Source of the DNA: Klebsormidium nitens
Lineage: Eukaryota; Streptophyta; Klebsormidiophyceae; Klebsormidiales; Klebsormidiaceae
Direction: 5' to 3'
Assembly (NCBI GenBank): GCA_000708835.1
Contig: DF237001.1
Span: 83,967 to 147,966 of the forward strand
Length of the DNA: 64,000 nucleotides
Program-made: the position numbers and the translations under genes
Shown: in pieces, positions 46,101 through 59,192 of the stretch
How the letters are laid out: the number at the start of each line of letters is the position of its first letter
How positions within the stretch are numbered: the first letter of the stretch is position 1
The notes under the pieces: model-generated
Told to the model about the DNA's origin: nothing
Seen by the model: only the letters and a program-made list of their open reading frames with translations
Database searches by the model: none

Positions 46101-49100
46101 GGTTCGTATGGCTGACAGTTACGTCGACAGCTTTCACCCCAAGAAGACGCTACCCAAATCCTCTCCGCGCATACACGCTGCCGGAGGACCTGGGCTCCTT
46201 GAAGCAAACAGGCGACTGCTTCAACCCCCCAGCGAAGCCCAACTACAAGGTGCCCCTCAACAACGAACATCCGTTTACGCCCAAGGGCTACCCGACCGTA
46301 AGGCACCCCGATGCCAACTACCAGACGCAGGTAAGGGTTTTGGACTCTTCAGTGCTGTGACCAAAAGCCTTGGACGGCCTGCTCGTCCAAGTGGTTATAT
46401 GCAGCTTTGTGGCACACAAGTGACGCGCGTTGGACGTTTCTGTGTGGCGCAATGTCCTTTGGTCGTGCAGGGCGGAGGACTGCGCTTCGAGCCCCTCATG
46501 ACGCTTCACCGATTGGATGAACCGGGCCCTTTTGAATGTGTGCGTCCTTCAACTTGAATCTCGAAGAAAAGAAGACCCAGTGCGCCAACCCTCGTACACT
46601 GGAACTGGGCCCCTAAAAGTCCAAACCTTGAAACCCTAACGCCTTTCAAAACCCTGAAGCGCAGGTGGACGCGGTGAACCGGTCGGTGCAGATGTACGCC
46701 AACGTGATGTGGCGCCCCAACTTGTACGCGCTTCTGGACGTGGACAAGTGGTTCCCGTTCAGCAACCACACCGCGTTCGGAGAAAAGGAGGAGCACGGTA
46801 CGGACTACGGCTGGTACACGTCGATTGAGGTGCGGGCCCGCCAAACCACTCGTTCCGTTTGCTTTCACAGGAAGGTTTGGCTGCTAACCAGGTTTGATAA
46901 CCAAAAAATGTCTGGTTCTTTGACCAATAACCGCGTTAAAGCCACGTTGAAAACCTGGTTACTGCTCAAGTCTGGTCATTGACAGTTAATCATCTTCGAA
47001 CCAGCCCGTAACCGCTTATGGTTGACCGGCAAAAACCCTGTGTTTTCAAGGTCTCCGGCTCGGCAGACGCCATACGCCGGCTAACCAGTGTCCTTTGTCA
47101 AGGGGCCGCGCTTTCGAAGGACCAGCTACCAAAGCGGTCCTCTGTATGCTTGCTGCGTTTCAGAGAGCTAGGCGCGGCTGATTCCTCGCTTTATAGTGAA
47201 ACCGACCAGCATTGCTGGGATGAGAACGCGAGGCTGACAACCGGAAGGCAGATCAGCAAGGAAGATCGACGGCGCCTGCTCCTCACAAGTAGTCCACCTT
47301 CGAATAACCGGATGTGAAAACGAGGGTGTCAAGGGGGTTTGCTTGTCAGAATTTGAGACAGCTTCACTTGCCTGTGTCCCGGAAGGATTCCACACTGACC
47401 CGAATGTAAACCAGAAAACAAAACAGCTAAGAAGATAACGATCGTAGATGCGTTCTGTTGCGCTGCAGGTAATTCACGACGGGGTGCATGATGCTCTTGG
47501 AGGCTCGGGGGGCCAAATCTCCTACCCCGATATCGCAGGGTTTGACCCCGGTGAGTATCAAAATTGCGGAATTGTTTCTTCTAAAGAGACATTGAATAAC
47601 TTGTCAGGAACACTTTGCACAGTTTTGCGACGTATCCATGTGGGCTTCCAAGGACCTTCTCTGTGGGCCAACTTTTGCGCATTGTTAACGAACGGACACA
47701 CGGAATGTAACCCACATAAGCGTGTCGAACTGCACTAGGTTTCACTTTCGGGTCAGGCAAACCCTCTCTGATACCCCCTTGGCATCAATGGCTGACTCTT
47801 CAAGCCTGCCAGTGGTTTGCGTTCCCACCGCCATGAGGAGAAACACTGAATGCATCGTTTGCAGTGCCTCCGTTTGAATTTTCTTACGCACCATGCCGTG
47901 GTTCAGCTCTTAACCCGCACCAACAAAAAGAGGTTCTGCCGCAACCTGCAGTTTTCTTCCTGCATCATGCGAACGTGGATCGCGTCATCGCCCTTTGGCA
48001 GGCGTGCCACCCCCACGCGTGGATGGAAGAATCTGCCCCGACCGAGAGAGGAACGTTCACAGAGCCAGAAGGTATCACGGTAAGGTCCAGCAAACCACAA
48101 AGAGCTAGTGCGTTCAGCCGACGTTGGAATCCAGTTGGATAACGGACTGAATTCAGGTCTGTACTCAAATCCGACCTCCGAAATGAGCAGTGGAGCTGTC
48201 AGAGCGCCAGAGCGATTCCAGGTCTCAGAGCTGTCAGAGCGTCGAATAGGCTCCTTTTGCGAAAATGATGGGGTATCATTTGTGTCTACACAGGTCCTAG
48301 CATGATCCGGGAAAAGATGCAAATCATGTCTTGAAAGGATCCTTGACGCTTCCGCTTTTTCTGAACTTGCTGTTTCATTCCCCCCCCAAATCCCGTTTCC
48401 TTTTCTGATCCGCCGCAACTTGACGCCGAAGGGTTCAACTCCGCCTGCGCAACTTGGCAGGATTAGGTAGTCCTTTACGGCCACGTGGCAACGCCGGCCA
48501 TACTCCTCGCTGACGCGTTCGCTTCTTCTTCGCCGCAGCTTAACTCAAAAACGGAGCTGACTCCATTCCGCAAGGTGCTGGGGGACCCCGCATCAAAGTG
48601 TTACACGTCGGACGACGAGCGCCACGTGGCCGATCTGGGTTACACGTACCCGGAACTGCAAAAGTACCTGAAGCCGGACGAGCTCAAGGCTCATGTAAGC
48701 CCCATTACGTGGCTCGTCATGTGCACTTCGATTCCAAAACTTGAAGCCTTTAAAACGAAGTCACCACTGCATTCAGACAAGGCGTACGTCTGGGCCCCTT
48801 TTCTTTTCAAGGTCGTCTTTTTCGAGAGGGAGAGGGAGGATTGTGAAAGGGGTTTGAATATCTGTTGCGCGGATAAGGGGGGCGCAGCAAAAATTCAAGG
48901 CGACTTGGAAAAGCATCTTTGTGGCTCCTATTTTTCTTGAGATGAACGCAGTCTGCAAAGCGAGCTGGCCGACGTGGCTCGGCGAACAGGAATGGGGAAC
49001 TTCCTGTGTTTCTTTTGCCACCTCTTTTGACAGAGCCCCTCTCCGCCACAGGAAGATTTCGCGCCTGATCAAAGCTGGTTAAGAGGTTTAACCAACCCTC

Positions 49101-51665
49101 GTTCAACCTAGTCTGGTGGAAGGGCATCCAACCTATGCCTAACCAGGCTTGGTTGAGTCTGATTTTCACTGTGTGGGCTTTTTCAGCTGAAGGCGAAGTA
49201 CAAACCCGACGCGTACGAGGGCCTGCGCTGGTAGGTGGTGCTGAAGCGCATCCCCAAGCGCCTCTTCAACGGCTCTTATACCATCCACGTGTTCCTCGGC
49301 CTGCCCAAAGACGTCGAGCCCACCCCGGGCCACCCGCCCTTCTCCGACCCCCACTACGTCGGCCCGGTAAACGCTCCGCCGCTCCGCCGCTTTGGGCGGA
49401 ACGGAACTCTTGGGTTTGCTTAGATTGGCCTTATGAGACCATAGTTTTGCCGACGCTTTTGCTCCTTTGATGCGCGCCGCAACGACTGGTTGGTCCTGGT
49501 TGTCTCGCCCGAAATCTGAGAAAGAGGATCGGGAACGCATCCCCTCATTTGCTATCTTCGGCCGATCTCTCACCTTTATGATATCTTCGCACCTGGCCAA
49601 ACCCAACCTAGAAAGCCTATCGGCGACCACCTTTTGGATCAAAGCAGTTCGCATGTCGGGCTCGCTCTCTTCAAAGGAATATATGCCATTCTAGCTTGTG
49701 CATCCAGGCACGTCTTCGGCTTACCGGAACAGGAAATCAAAATGAGATGAAAGAGCCTTTTTCTTCGATCGGAGCCAGACACAATCGAATGAACACGCTC
49801 TTGCCTGATGGCTCAAAGTATGGGCAGCTAGTGCCCTTACCAGGCCAAGCAAAAAGCTTACTAGCGAGAGCTCCTCGTTGACTCTCACGTGGTGTCCCGC
49901 AGATCTCGATCTTCGCGCGCGGCAATGAAACGCGCTGCGCGAGCTGCCGCATGAACGATGACGTCAGAGTCCGCGGCCGCCTTGACATCACCAACACCAT
50001 GCTCAAAGTGGGCCTGGACGTCGAGTGAGTGCACGCTATGTCTCTTCAATTTTCGTAAAGTAAGCTCTGGGTATAGTAAGCATCTTCCTAACACCAGAAA
50101 CCCAACCCATCAAATCACCCGCTCCGCACCCGAACCCACCCTAAACCCCCAAACTAACCCCACCCATTCCAAGCAGGTTAGCTTACTATACCAAAGCTTA
50201 TTTTACTTTAATTGAAGTCTCTTGTGCACGCTCCGCCCAGCAACTAGGGTTAGTGAAATCTGGTCCAGATAACGACAGCCAGATGCGTGACCATCCAGCG
50301 GGGAGTTGCTGAAGTCAGAAGCTTTCCGCGAGGCCGTCCGTCACGTAAACTGAACGTTAACCCGCACTGCTCACGTTAATCATCGGCTGACCAAGAATTG
50401 ATTCACTTGCTCAAAACAATTGGTCCCGTTAGTCAGTGCTGAACAATTGGAAGAGCAAACGGAAAGCGTGTCTCGGTCCGGGAACTGCGTCTCTTAGCAA
50501 GCGTCCCTTTTTGCCGTGGTGGACTTGGTGTCCGATCGGCGGCCTTGGAGTGCGCTTTGCCTCTTGCTGACGTAGCGATGACGTCTTGTGCAGCCAAGAG
50601 CCGTCGGATGACGTCGGTGGGCAGGGGGCTGCAGATCCTGCCATTGAGAAAAACCTGAAGGACGCAATCAGCTTCATGGTTATCGGTGAGTGACCTGGTG
50701 CGGACAGTTGCACGTGCTTGCGCTCCTTGTCCCGTGGTTAACAAACCGTTCTGTGCCAGGGTAGCTCGGTAAGTAGTACTTACCGACTGATGGACAACAA
50801 TCGAAGCCGAATGATAGCCAGAGATGCGAAGTAGCTGGCAATGCGGTGGTGTTGCAAATGTTGAGGCGGCCGCCCTCGCGCGAAGCAGCTTTTGCAATCG
50901 CGGATCAGGAGTCCGCTCGCAACAGGCCCGTAGTCGCCGGCCAACTTTGGTCGACAAAGAGCAGTGTCCCTTTTAGTTTTGGGTGGCCTCTTGTTTCCAT
51001 CCGCGTCGAACGCCCCTTCCTCGTTCTTTGTCATGTGACAAGGGGTTAACACACGCTCCGCCAGCAGTGCGAGTCGCATGGTCTCAGTTTTCCCCCCACC
51101 TTTCTATTTTGCTTGTGAAGAAATTTGCTTTTCTCCTTCTAAGTGCGAGCTTGAAATGAAATTCATCGAACTTGGTTGACTGTGCTAAAGATCGTGCTTA
51201 GGCAGCTTCTCGAGGTATGGTTAAGCGGCTGGGTTACATGTAAGCGGCTGGCTGGCTGGCTGACCGGACCCAATTGAACAGAGATAGTTCTATCTTTTGT
51301 CAAATCAGAAATCGAGAAATGACGGAAGAAGGACAAGCATGAGGCTTCAGAGTAACCGGCACCTTTCCAAATCCTAACCGCAGTTTTCTCCTAATAGGGC
51401 AACAGGATCCTCGGAATCTACGTGAATGTCTGTGCGCCGTCGGATCTGAGAGACAAGCGTTGCATCTGACGCGTGCAGTCGTGTTTTTGCTGCAGACAAG
51501 TCCGGCCAGCAGAAACCTTGGAAGCGCGATCATTGCGCTTACGCGATCCACAAGCAGCGAGAGGACACCACCGACCTCGTGCCGACGGTTCCCTCTTCCA
51601 AAAGGAAGCGCGCGAGCAGGGAGGGTGGCGCATCGGGCCCTGCTGACAAGGCCGTCCCAAAGTGA
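43157..51665 (+). CDS. Tyrosinase (type-3 copper), with a frameshift and an in-frame stop: possible pseudogene
   Basis: Thirteen exons: 43157-43211, 43980-44183, 44774-44892, 45429-45623, 46102-46330, 46665-46829, 47469-47550, 47952-48079, 48539-48694, 49187-49366, 49903-50024, 50594-50685, 51496-51665. All splice sites are GT-AG and phases match except for the lesions. Copper A ligands are His75 (AGIHGLPY), His108 and His117 ([15 protein letters not shown]). Cys106-x-His108 fits the thioether seen in fungal tyrosinases. Copper B is [12 protein letters not shown] and [10 protein letters not shown]. There is no signal peptide, as in fungal enzymes. Such enzymes oxidise monophenols and diphenols to quinones. 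An extra A at 46156-46158 shifts frame inside KKTLPNPL, and TAG at 49232-49234 interrupts GLRW-VVLKRI. Corrected length would be about 631 aa. Two introns carry a TIR element at a splice site. Confidence 0.85.
44325..44363 (+). repeat. Tandem 16-bp repeat in tyrosinase intron 2
   Basis: CTGCTGCTATGATATT occurs twice plus a partial third copy. Simple local duplication. Confidence 0.85.
45233..45419. mobile_element. 187-bp TIR element (Mutator-like MITE), copy A, at the exon 4 acceptor
   Basis: It starts ATGTCTCTTCAAT and has ~40-base imperfect terminal inverted repeats. The 9-bp target duplication CGGCTGCAG is perfect at 45224-45232 and 45420-45428. The right copy of the duplication is the 3' splice site used for exon 4 (exon starts 45429). 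The interior has CCCTAAACCC-like sequence. The core AATCACCCGCTCCGCACCCG is shared with copy B. Nonautonomous, no coding capacity. Confidence 0.88.
47868..47900 (+). repeat. Possible decayed copy of the tyrosinase exon 8 start
   Basis: ATTTTCTTACGCACCATGCCGTGG, about 75 bases upstream of exon 8, resembles the exon start GTTTTCTTCCTGCATCATGC..GTGG. The similarity is short, so this is tentative. Confidence 0.35.
50038..50223. mobile_element. 186-bp TIR element (Mutator-like MITE), copy B, at the exon 11 donor
   Basis: Same family as copy A: same first 13 bases, same core and ~40-base TIRs. The 9-bp target duplication GTGCACGCT is perfect at 50029-50037 and 50224-50232. The left copy begins at intron position +5 of the donor GTGAGTGCACGCT (exon 11 ends at 50024). 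Confidence 0.9.
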
Positions 51666-52189
51666 TTTCGCGTAGTGGTGCCGCCACAATGAAAAACTGC
51701 TGAGAAACGTGAGGAGTGAGGGCCTGCGGTGAGGAAGGTGCAAACGGAGTCGTGACGATGGTGCCACGTGGACTACTGGCGGCGTAGTGGGCACTTGAAG
51801 TAACGGGGTAGCGCTACGGTGCCGCGAGAAACTCGCAGAGGGCGTGACCTGACCGAGGGTTTTGGTATCGGTTCTCTAGCAATTGTAAATGCAGAAAGTA
51901 CGAAGCGTGAGTATAATCTTTAGTGCTTGACCAGTTCTGGTTGTGCGACATGTGGAGTAGCTGAAAGTATGCTAGTTATAAGGTACGTTTGACTTAAGTA
52001 AGCAGATCGAGGTGGACGTCAGACATGGAGGTGTGTAGTGAGTTCGCGCCGATTGGACCGTCTGGCACCCTGTAGTGAGGCCGGTAAACTTGGAATGTAC
52101 ACGTTGAGAAACAGCTCGTTCCTGAGTGCGTCAGACCCATCATATATTCAAGAGCCCTTTCTCCTCAACACTTCTTTCCGGCAGTTTTT
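51666..52189. other. Convergent intergenic region
   Basis: Between the 3' ends of the tyrosinase (+) and DUF1995 (-) genes. Nothing recognised. Confidence 0.4.
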
Positions 52190-55100
52190 TCAGTTTGCTT
52201 CCCATTTCTCTGTTTGCTCGGCCAAATTCCTTGATGACCTACCGGTTGGAGGGGCAAGTTTGCGCATGTTGGCCGTCAAATCGGCGCTGCCCGGTGCTTT
52301 GCTCTTCTTCCGCTTTTCCTTGCCGGAGACGGGGCCTCCCGTCGGCACGGGTTCGACGTAACCCGCTTCGATCAACTCGTCGCGAACCTGCGGGGAACCT
52401 GCCACAAGCAAGGGTTACGCACCAGTTAGCGACAGAACGGCGTCCACAGCTGATGACAAACCACAGTATTGGCTCTTTTCGGAGTCAGGAAAGTGCAATT
52501 ACCAGAACTACGCACTGGCTTAACGAACCACCATTTGTGAGAGGGAGTCAGAAGGGAACCCGTTTCGGTCAATGCAGAATTACCTGCAAGACCTAGACCG
52601 GAGGGAAAGGTACTGCGGATCGAAGGAACGCTCACTTTGCGCCGGACTTCCGAGCGCAGGGCAGCTTGGGCGAGCCGCGTGTAATCAAGTAGCAGCCACA
52701 ACGCCTGGCTTAAACGCACTTTCTTGAACGCAAATTCTTTCTTTATTTCCCATCTCCAACGGATGCTTTGAACAGCTTATTGACCCCCAGACAACCCATG
52801 CTAGGGCCTTAGGGATTCACCCAATTTTGAGTTGAATCGATCAGCAGAGGATCAGCAGCTTTACCCCACCTCCATTTATACATCTTCTGCGCAACGGCTG
52901 GCGCCGGGTTTGCCCGGGTCAAGCGCGATAACGACCGGACCACTGATTCCCTTGTTTCAAAGTCGTTGAGAGTCACTTCCGAAGCGCGTGGCGGGCACTC
53001 GTGCAGTGCAGATACGCCATAAGCAGGTCCGCATTTCGTACCACGTCAGCAGCCCCGTCAGCAGCGGCTAATTCTTGTTCCTGGTAAAACTCATGCAAGT
53101 TTTGAGCCAACTTTTCAAGAAGCTCATACGTAGATATGGCCGGAACCCGATGGATTGGGCTCGCGCGACCAGCTAATATAGGTACCTCAGGCGTGCAGCT
53201 GTACTAGCTGCATTCGGCGCTTGTGCATGGACACCGAGGGTAATCTTATCTTTCGGAATGAGGAAGATCAGCAAAGATTGCAATGTGCGACGGTTACATG
53301 CATATCCATGCATATAAGCACGCTTTGATTCCAAATTTAGATGGTGCATGTGATTGTATACGTGACGATTCACGAAGTGTTGACAACTGGGCGCCACGGT
53401 AGGACTACGCTGTGCGCCACTGAGTCCAAGAGAGGCCGGCCCGCCGTAAGATTCCGCGTGAGCTTTAGTCTTCAAGCACGTGCATGTGACGGTACGTATA
53501 ATACAACACGACCGTCGATGATAGTCACTGTCGATCATTGTCCAATTACAACCGCACTGACTATGCCGCTGCCATCCAGTACACGTGTATTTAAGGAATC
53601 ACATGACCAGGCATGGATTCTTTGGCCCCTTGCATTTGCAAGCGCGACGAAGTGGTCATAGATACAACTTGCCCAAACTGGCCCGACTGAAGCATTGATC
53701 GAATCAATGAGAGTCGTGTTATGACCTGTGACGTGCGCTGTTTGCTCATCCTGTGGCATCCATAATGTGTTGTGTCGTCGAAGTTTTCCGCATACGGCCA
53801 CAAATTCGTACTAAGTTGAATACAATAACGAAGGGACATATATCATTTACCAAACCAAGTGACATCTCTTGTCGCAGTATCTTAGACTCCTTATTGCGAC
53901 AAAGACTTCATGAACCTGGAAAACGAATTGATTACGCCTGCCGCTTTGTCGACGGTTGTGGGCTCTTCTCTCCCGCTATCTCTAGCTGACTCGCCCATGG
54001 CCAGTCGCTGCATACCAGCTCATTCGGTCAGCTTTGTGGTAAGTATGAACCACCTACCTTGGCTGGACTGTTTGAGAAAGCAAGCAGATTTTCAAAACGT
54101 ACGAATGCACGAGTCGCTCACCCATCACCGATAAGGCAGCTTTTCGCAGAAAGTGTGAAAGCGCCGCCCCACCGCAAGTTACACTCGCTAGCTTGAAGGA
54201 CCAAAGGTTTATGGACTCGCACGAAAACCATCGGCATATTTTTGCCGGTTTCCGGCTGACTCGCGCCGGAGAAATAAAGCAAGAAAAGGCGCAGTATGCG
54301 CTTTGTCACGGCGACCATGTAGGCTAGGGTCATAAACGAAGGGTCGCCCTCGGAAAGCTGACAAACATGCGAGCGCTTACCTCGATCTGATCAGGCCCCG
54401 GCCGCTCATCCGACACCCCCGCCAGGTTGTACCGCCCCGGGAGCTTCGAATCCGCGAAGAAAACTTTCCAAGGGCTGTGGGTCAGAACAAACTCAGGTGG
54501 TCAATGCAAATATTCGAGTAGATGAAAATGGTTGAACTTACAACTGGTTGCCTGTCCAATCACGAGGTCAACTGGTAGATTCCGGCTGTCAGAATGGAAG
54601 TAGGGAGAACATGGACTCCTGAGCCAATTTGGAGACCCCTCCTTCTTATTACCCCCTAGGATCGACGGTCTGTCTTGATTGATTCCACTAAATTTAACCG
54701 TCAATCAAATGGGTTATAGTGAAAGGGGGTCCCGACGGGAGTCCCTGTTCTCCGCCCATCCGTTCCGTCAGCATCATCAAAGGTTCACTTCTACACACTG
54801 CGATGCTTGATTGATTGGCGAGAGACGCGCTGGTCTGAGGAACTGGTAGGGCAATAAGTGAGTGCAATCCTTAGGCGGATTTGTGGGCACCCTTTCTTTG
54901 AACAGAAACTCGAATGAATACACGTTGCAGGTCGATGGCTCTCTACGGCAGATTTCGCGATTGTGGATCGAGTGCGCCACCTAAAAGTTGACTTCAGTGC
55001 CCTCATGGTCCAAAAGACTTTCCCGTCTCTTCAAACTCCCAAGGTGAACATCCTTGCGAAGACCCTAACGGCCTCCCCACAGACGTTTTAATTCAATGCT

Positions 55101-58100
55101 CTTCTTGCCGTCCAAGGAAGAAGCCAGATCACCAGACTGCTTTCTACTAACTTGGACCAGGATCGAGCGAGAGGAACAAAGGACGGCTCACTCTGGGTAG
55201 CTTCTATAGACGCTGCCGTTGGGAAGCGATTTCAGAGAGTATGCAACGGTGAAGGTCCTGCAAACGCGAAACGATTCCGCCGTCAATTGCCATGAGAGCT
55301 TCATCATCTAGACCAATCCCGAACAAACGATATTGCTTTGCACAGGCAGAAAGGCCATTGATACAAAATTGCACATACACCAGGTGTCTGGACAAAATCC
55401 GACGCGCCGGTAGGCGACGGCAACAATCGAGATTTTGAATCTTGCTCAGCATTATGCTGTGGCTCTAAGGCATGCCCGCGGGCCTGGCCACCAAAGATCG
55501 GAATCGTCAATTGATGGGGACAGCCCCCAGTATCAGCCCTCCACATCGTACGGTGGGATTCGCATTAAATGCTTTCTGACAAACGCCCATGCGGACCCTA
55601 GATTCGGCGACGACCTCTCCCGATACTTAAGAGTAAAGGTGTCGCCAATCTTCTAAACAGTTTCTTGACACAAATCCTCCCAGTTGGTAGACGAAAAGAT
55701 GGATGTGTCAAATCGCCAGAAAGTGTGTATTCAATAAAGGGGCTCAAGACTCACCCTAGCATCCCTTGCCGCAAGTTTCGGACGTTGAGACCCACGCCGA
55801 CATCCCCACTGATCAGTCGAGGGTTCCAGAGTACAAGCGGGCGGACCTAAAGACAGGCGAATGCAGCAATTAGTTGCAATTACTTGCAGCAGCAATCTGA
55901 AAACATTGCAGAGGTAGATCCTGACCATGAAGAAAGCAATGCACGACCGGACTGCATACCCACGTAACCGATGAAGAATCAACCGAGACAGACTGGAGCA
56001 GTTTGTAAAGTCTATGAAAAGTCTTGGATCTTGCTTTCGCTTTTAACACCCAGATGCAGGAGATAGTTAGGAGACAGTTAAGCGGCTTCAACACGTGCTG
56101 AGCGCCGTTAGGCATTTTAGTAGGATTGTAACCGAGCATTGAGGCAGAGTTCTCAATGTGAAGAGCACCTAGCGGAACTTCGCCGAGAAACAATACAACC
56201 TCAGCCGTCATCTGTCAACGCAAAGAATTTCGGTGCTTACAAGCGCGTTCAAAGAGATCAACTTCAGCCACCTTGTGAATAAGTTGCAGCGGAAAGCCAT
56301 GACCGGCAAGTGCTTTCAATACCGTTTGCATCCATGTGAAGCTTTGCACTGGTCCAAGACACCATTGGAAACATCGAACCGATGCGACCTTAGGCGCTGA
56401 CACTCACAAACTCGTGCTCGTCAAATGCTTTGACAACTTTCTCGACCGCGCGCAGGGCCGTGTGGTCGGGTGACACCAGAATAGCCGCCTCGTCGTCGTC
56501 TTGTACCGGTTTCCGGTCGTTCAAACTGCACGCACGCGAGCATGACGTCAACGTGCCAGGATCGAAATACCACCGACCATCAACAAGAATTTCGCGTCTT
56601 CCAACCAATGGGAGTACCGTCGCTTGTTCGTCAACCTGCTGTAGACGCACTGACAGAGCACGACACATATGTATGCAGCTCTTTCCGGCTTCAGTATGCT
56701 CGTGAGTGACCAATCGGCACGATGTCAATCAGGGAGTTCCCCTGTTATCAAAGCAGCTTCACTTAGCCTTGCCTTTTGCAGGCACTCTGCGAATTTTTCA
56801 AGGCAGTAGGTTGAGAGGCCGCATTCATCTCAGAAGCCTTTTGTTCTTGCAGAAAGGGTGAGACGTACTGGAAGCGATCTGCAGTCAAAAGTGTACCTTG
56901 AAATCGTGAACGGCGCATCAGCCCACTTGTGTGCCAGCATGGCCGCAGCCCCCATGTCCGCAAAAACCACCCGCAGTTTCTGCACAGAGACAGGACACAA
57001 CGAACTAGTCTATTTTCAGCAGTGGACGGAGAGACCGTGGAAAACGCAAGCGAGAGCCTTCCGGGACTTATCGCAGAAATGCTCGCTTCTTTCTAACCTT
57101 CCTGATCCTGATTCTTGCAAGCCGGACTTATCAAGAGCACTGCCTGACGCACTGCCTGAGCTTCCTACAGAAACAATCATGAAGGAGAAAGTCGCGGGCC
57201 AGAAAGCCGCCTTCGAAAATTGCCGGCAGAACTGAAGAATGTGGTTGGTCGGGTGACAAAACATTTGATCCCCATCAGTCTCAGAAAGATCGGGGCTGAC
57301 ATGTCATTTCACACATTGATACATATTCGGGATGACCAGCTGTCGTGACTTCCCTGAAGAACATAAGCTCAGAAAGAGTCAACCGCAAGACAGAGCGCTC
57401 GCCGCACCTCAATCCCCGATTTCTCCTGGAACGCCAGCACGAACTCTTTGCAGAGGTCCCACAGCCGCTGCTGGTCGCCTTCGTTGGCCATGCTCTCGAG
57501 CTCAGGGAAAAGCAACTCCACCTGCAGAAAGTTGGGTTACCGGGGTCTTAACAACATTTTGCAACGGGTGCTTAAGGTTCTTGTTGGGGTTTCGTTTCTG
57601 ATGTTGTTGAGGCTGGTGAAGCTGTTTCAAAAACAGGCCGCTGATAAGGGACTGACGCTTTAACATACATATCTGTTCACCAATCCTTCAAGTAAACTTG
57701 CTACAATCCACAGGCGTTGGCCTTACAATACCTCTCCTCATTGCTAGTACGAGCGCTCTGACCCGAAATATTGCACAATTTCTTGCAGCCCCTCACTTCG
57801 TTTGTTACTGCTGACTAGATTGAAATTGGTAAGGCAGCCAGGCTAAGAAAGATGTTGGGGCCATTCTACCCCTGCCATCAAGACTAGGACGGCCGGGGGC
57901 TGGTTTTAAAGCCCCTGCTGATCTGCGTGGCAGTTCCCCTTGTTGCCTGCCAGGGCTTAAGGCAGGCTACTCGGCCAGGGACCACGCGCGGTGGAAAAAC
58001 TGCATACCTGGTAACAAGTTTGGGCTTCAAGAATCTACACCAGGAGATTTTTTAACAGACAACTTCCCTGGTGGTTTAGGTTGCTGTGTAAGTGATTGAC

Positions 58101-59192
58101 GTTGTTGATCGACCCTGGCAAAGAGACCATCATGATGTAAGGGGTTGTGCAGATCCAAACGAAACTTCGTAACAACCCCAGCAAAAATAGAGTAAGCAAT
58201 AGGAAGCACGACGACGACCTTGATTGATCTTGGACGACGTTTCTCCTTTCCTAAACTTACTTCAGGAAAGCTTGTCTGCAAAACTAGTAAATCTTTAGGG
58301 CCTTTGCCAACTTACCAAAGCCCGATCCCCACCACTGTCAAACAAGCGAGCGGCCGCTTCTGCAGACTGATACACAGCGCCATGGAGACTGTCTGGGAGG
58401 ACACTGCACATAATGAAAAACGTGGTGAGAAGGGAAACTGGCATATGTTCCAAAGAATAAATCGGATTCAGAAGTTGATGGGGCTGTAGATCAGGTGGTT
58501 GCTCTAGAGATGAGGAATGGGGAACAGTGCACGAATTGTCCGACATGGCAATTCTGGTTGCCCTCGGGAGGTGTATGTGCAAGAGATGTCCTTGTCACTT
58601 CCCATTTTGCCAACAACGTATGTAAAAAAGTATCCTCAGTGCTACAGAACATGCACCACTCAACAGCAATCTTCAAAATGGAGTCCACTCCCTGCTTGTC
58701 ATTCAGTTGCTCTCCACAATTAGCAAACATACAGCTGTTGAAAGGGTGGGAAGTCTTTCCGAAAGAAACCCAAGCCATAGCAAAGAGAGCTGAAAAGAAT
58801 ATAATAGGATTGCCTGAAGTTGCTACGGAACGGTGGTGTTGCACATCAGTGACAGTTTGGCGCCACCCACATGCATTCAGGGTAGCAGACACTTACTCAT
58901 CTTCCCGCACGTCCTCAGCAACACCACTGCTGGGGGCTGCTTGCGCTCTTACGCCGCACCTGTGACTCTGCGCAGCCTCCCTGAACATTCTTTGCAGTGG
59001 CCGAATTTGACACAACCGCTTGCTTCCAAGAGTGGCACGGACATTATTCGACCCAGGCAGTGTCAAAGCCGCCTTGCAGAAGGAGGGAGCCACAATCTGT
59101 GTGCTCGATTCAGCATTGCTGGAATTCAAAAGGCTTTTGGAGCTCAGTCTGCAGGCGCCACATTTTGGTGCCAACAACGCAGTTGACGCCAT
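52190..59192 (-). CDS. DUF1995 family protein, plastid type (LPA3-like)
   Basis: Nine exons on the minus strand: 58897-59192, 58316-58403, 57408-57521, 56897-56979, 56408-56525, 55755-55846, 55192-55257, 54381-54474, 52190-52387. All are GT-AG with matching phases; 382 aa. Exon 1 encodes a ~95-residue Ser/Ala/Arg-rich plastid transit peptide (MASTALLAPKCGACRLSSKS...). The DUF1995 domain follows: VLPDSLHGAVYQSAEAAARL, VELLFPELESMANEGDQQRL, LRVVFADMGAAAMLAHKW, EAAILVSPDHTALRAVEKVV, RPLVLWNPRLISGDVGVGL and FTVAYSLKSLPNGSVYRSYP. LPA3 in Arabidopsis helps photosystem II assembly in the chloroplast stroma; the same role here is inference. The C-terminal exon is separated by a 2-kb intron and is a basic, poorly conserved tail. 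Confidence 0.88.
54603..54753. mobile_element. Palindromic (foldback) MITE, copy 1
   Basis: Lies in the intron between 54475 and 55191 of the DUF1995 gene. The outer arms are GGGAGAACATGGACTCC and, inverted, GGGAGTCCCTGTTCTCC. The inner arms (GACCCCTCCTTCTTATTACC and its diverged inverse ending AAAGGGGGTC) extend the palindrome to near the centre. No target duplication is obvious. Confidence 0.75.
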
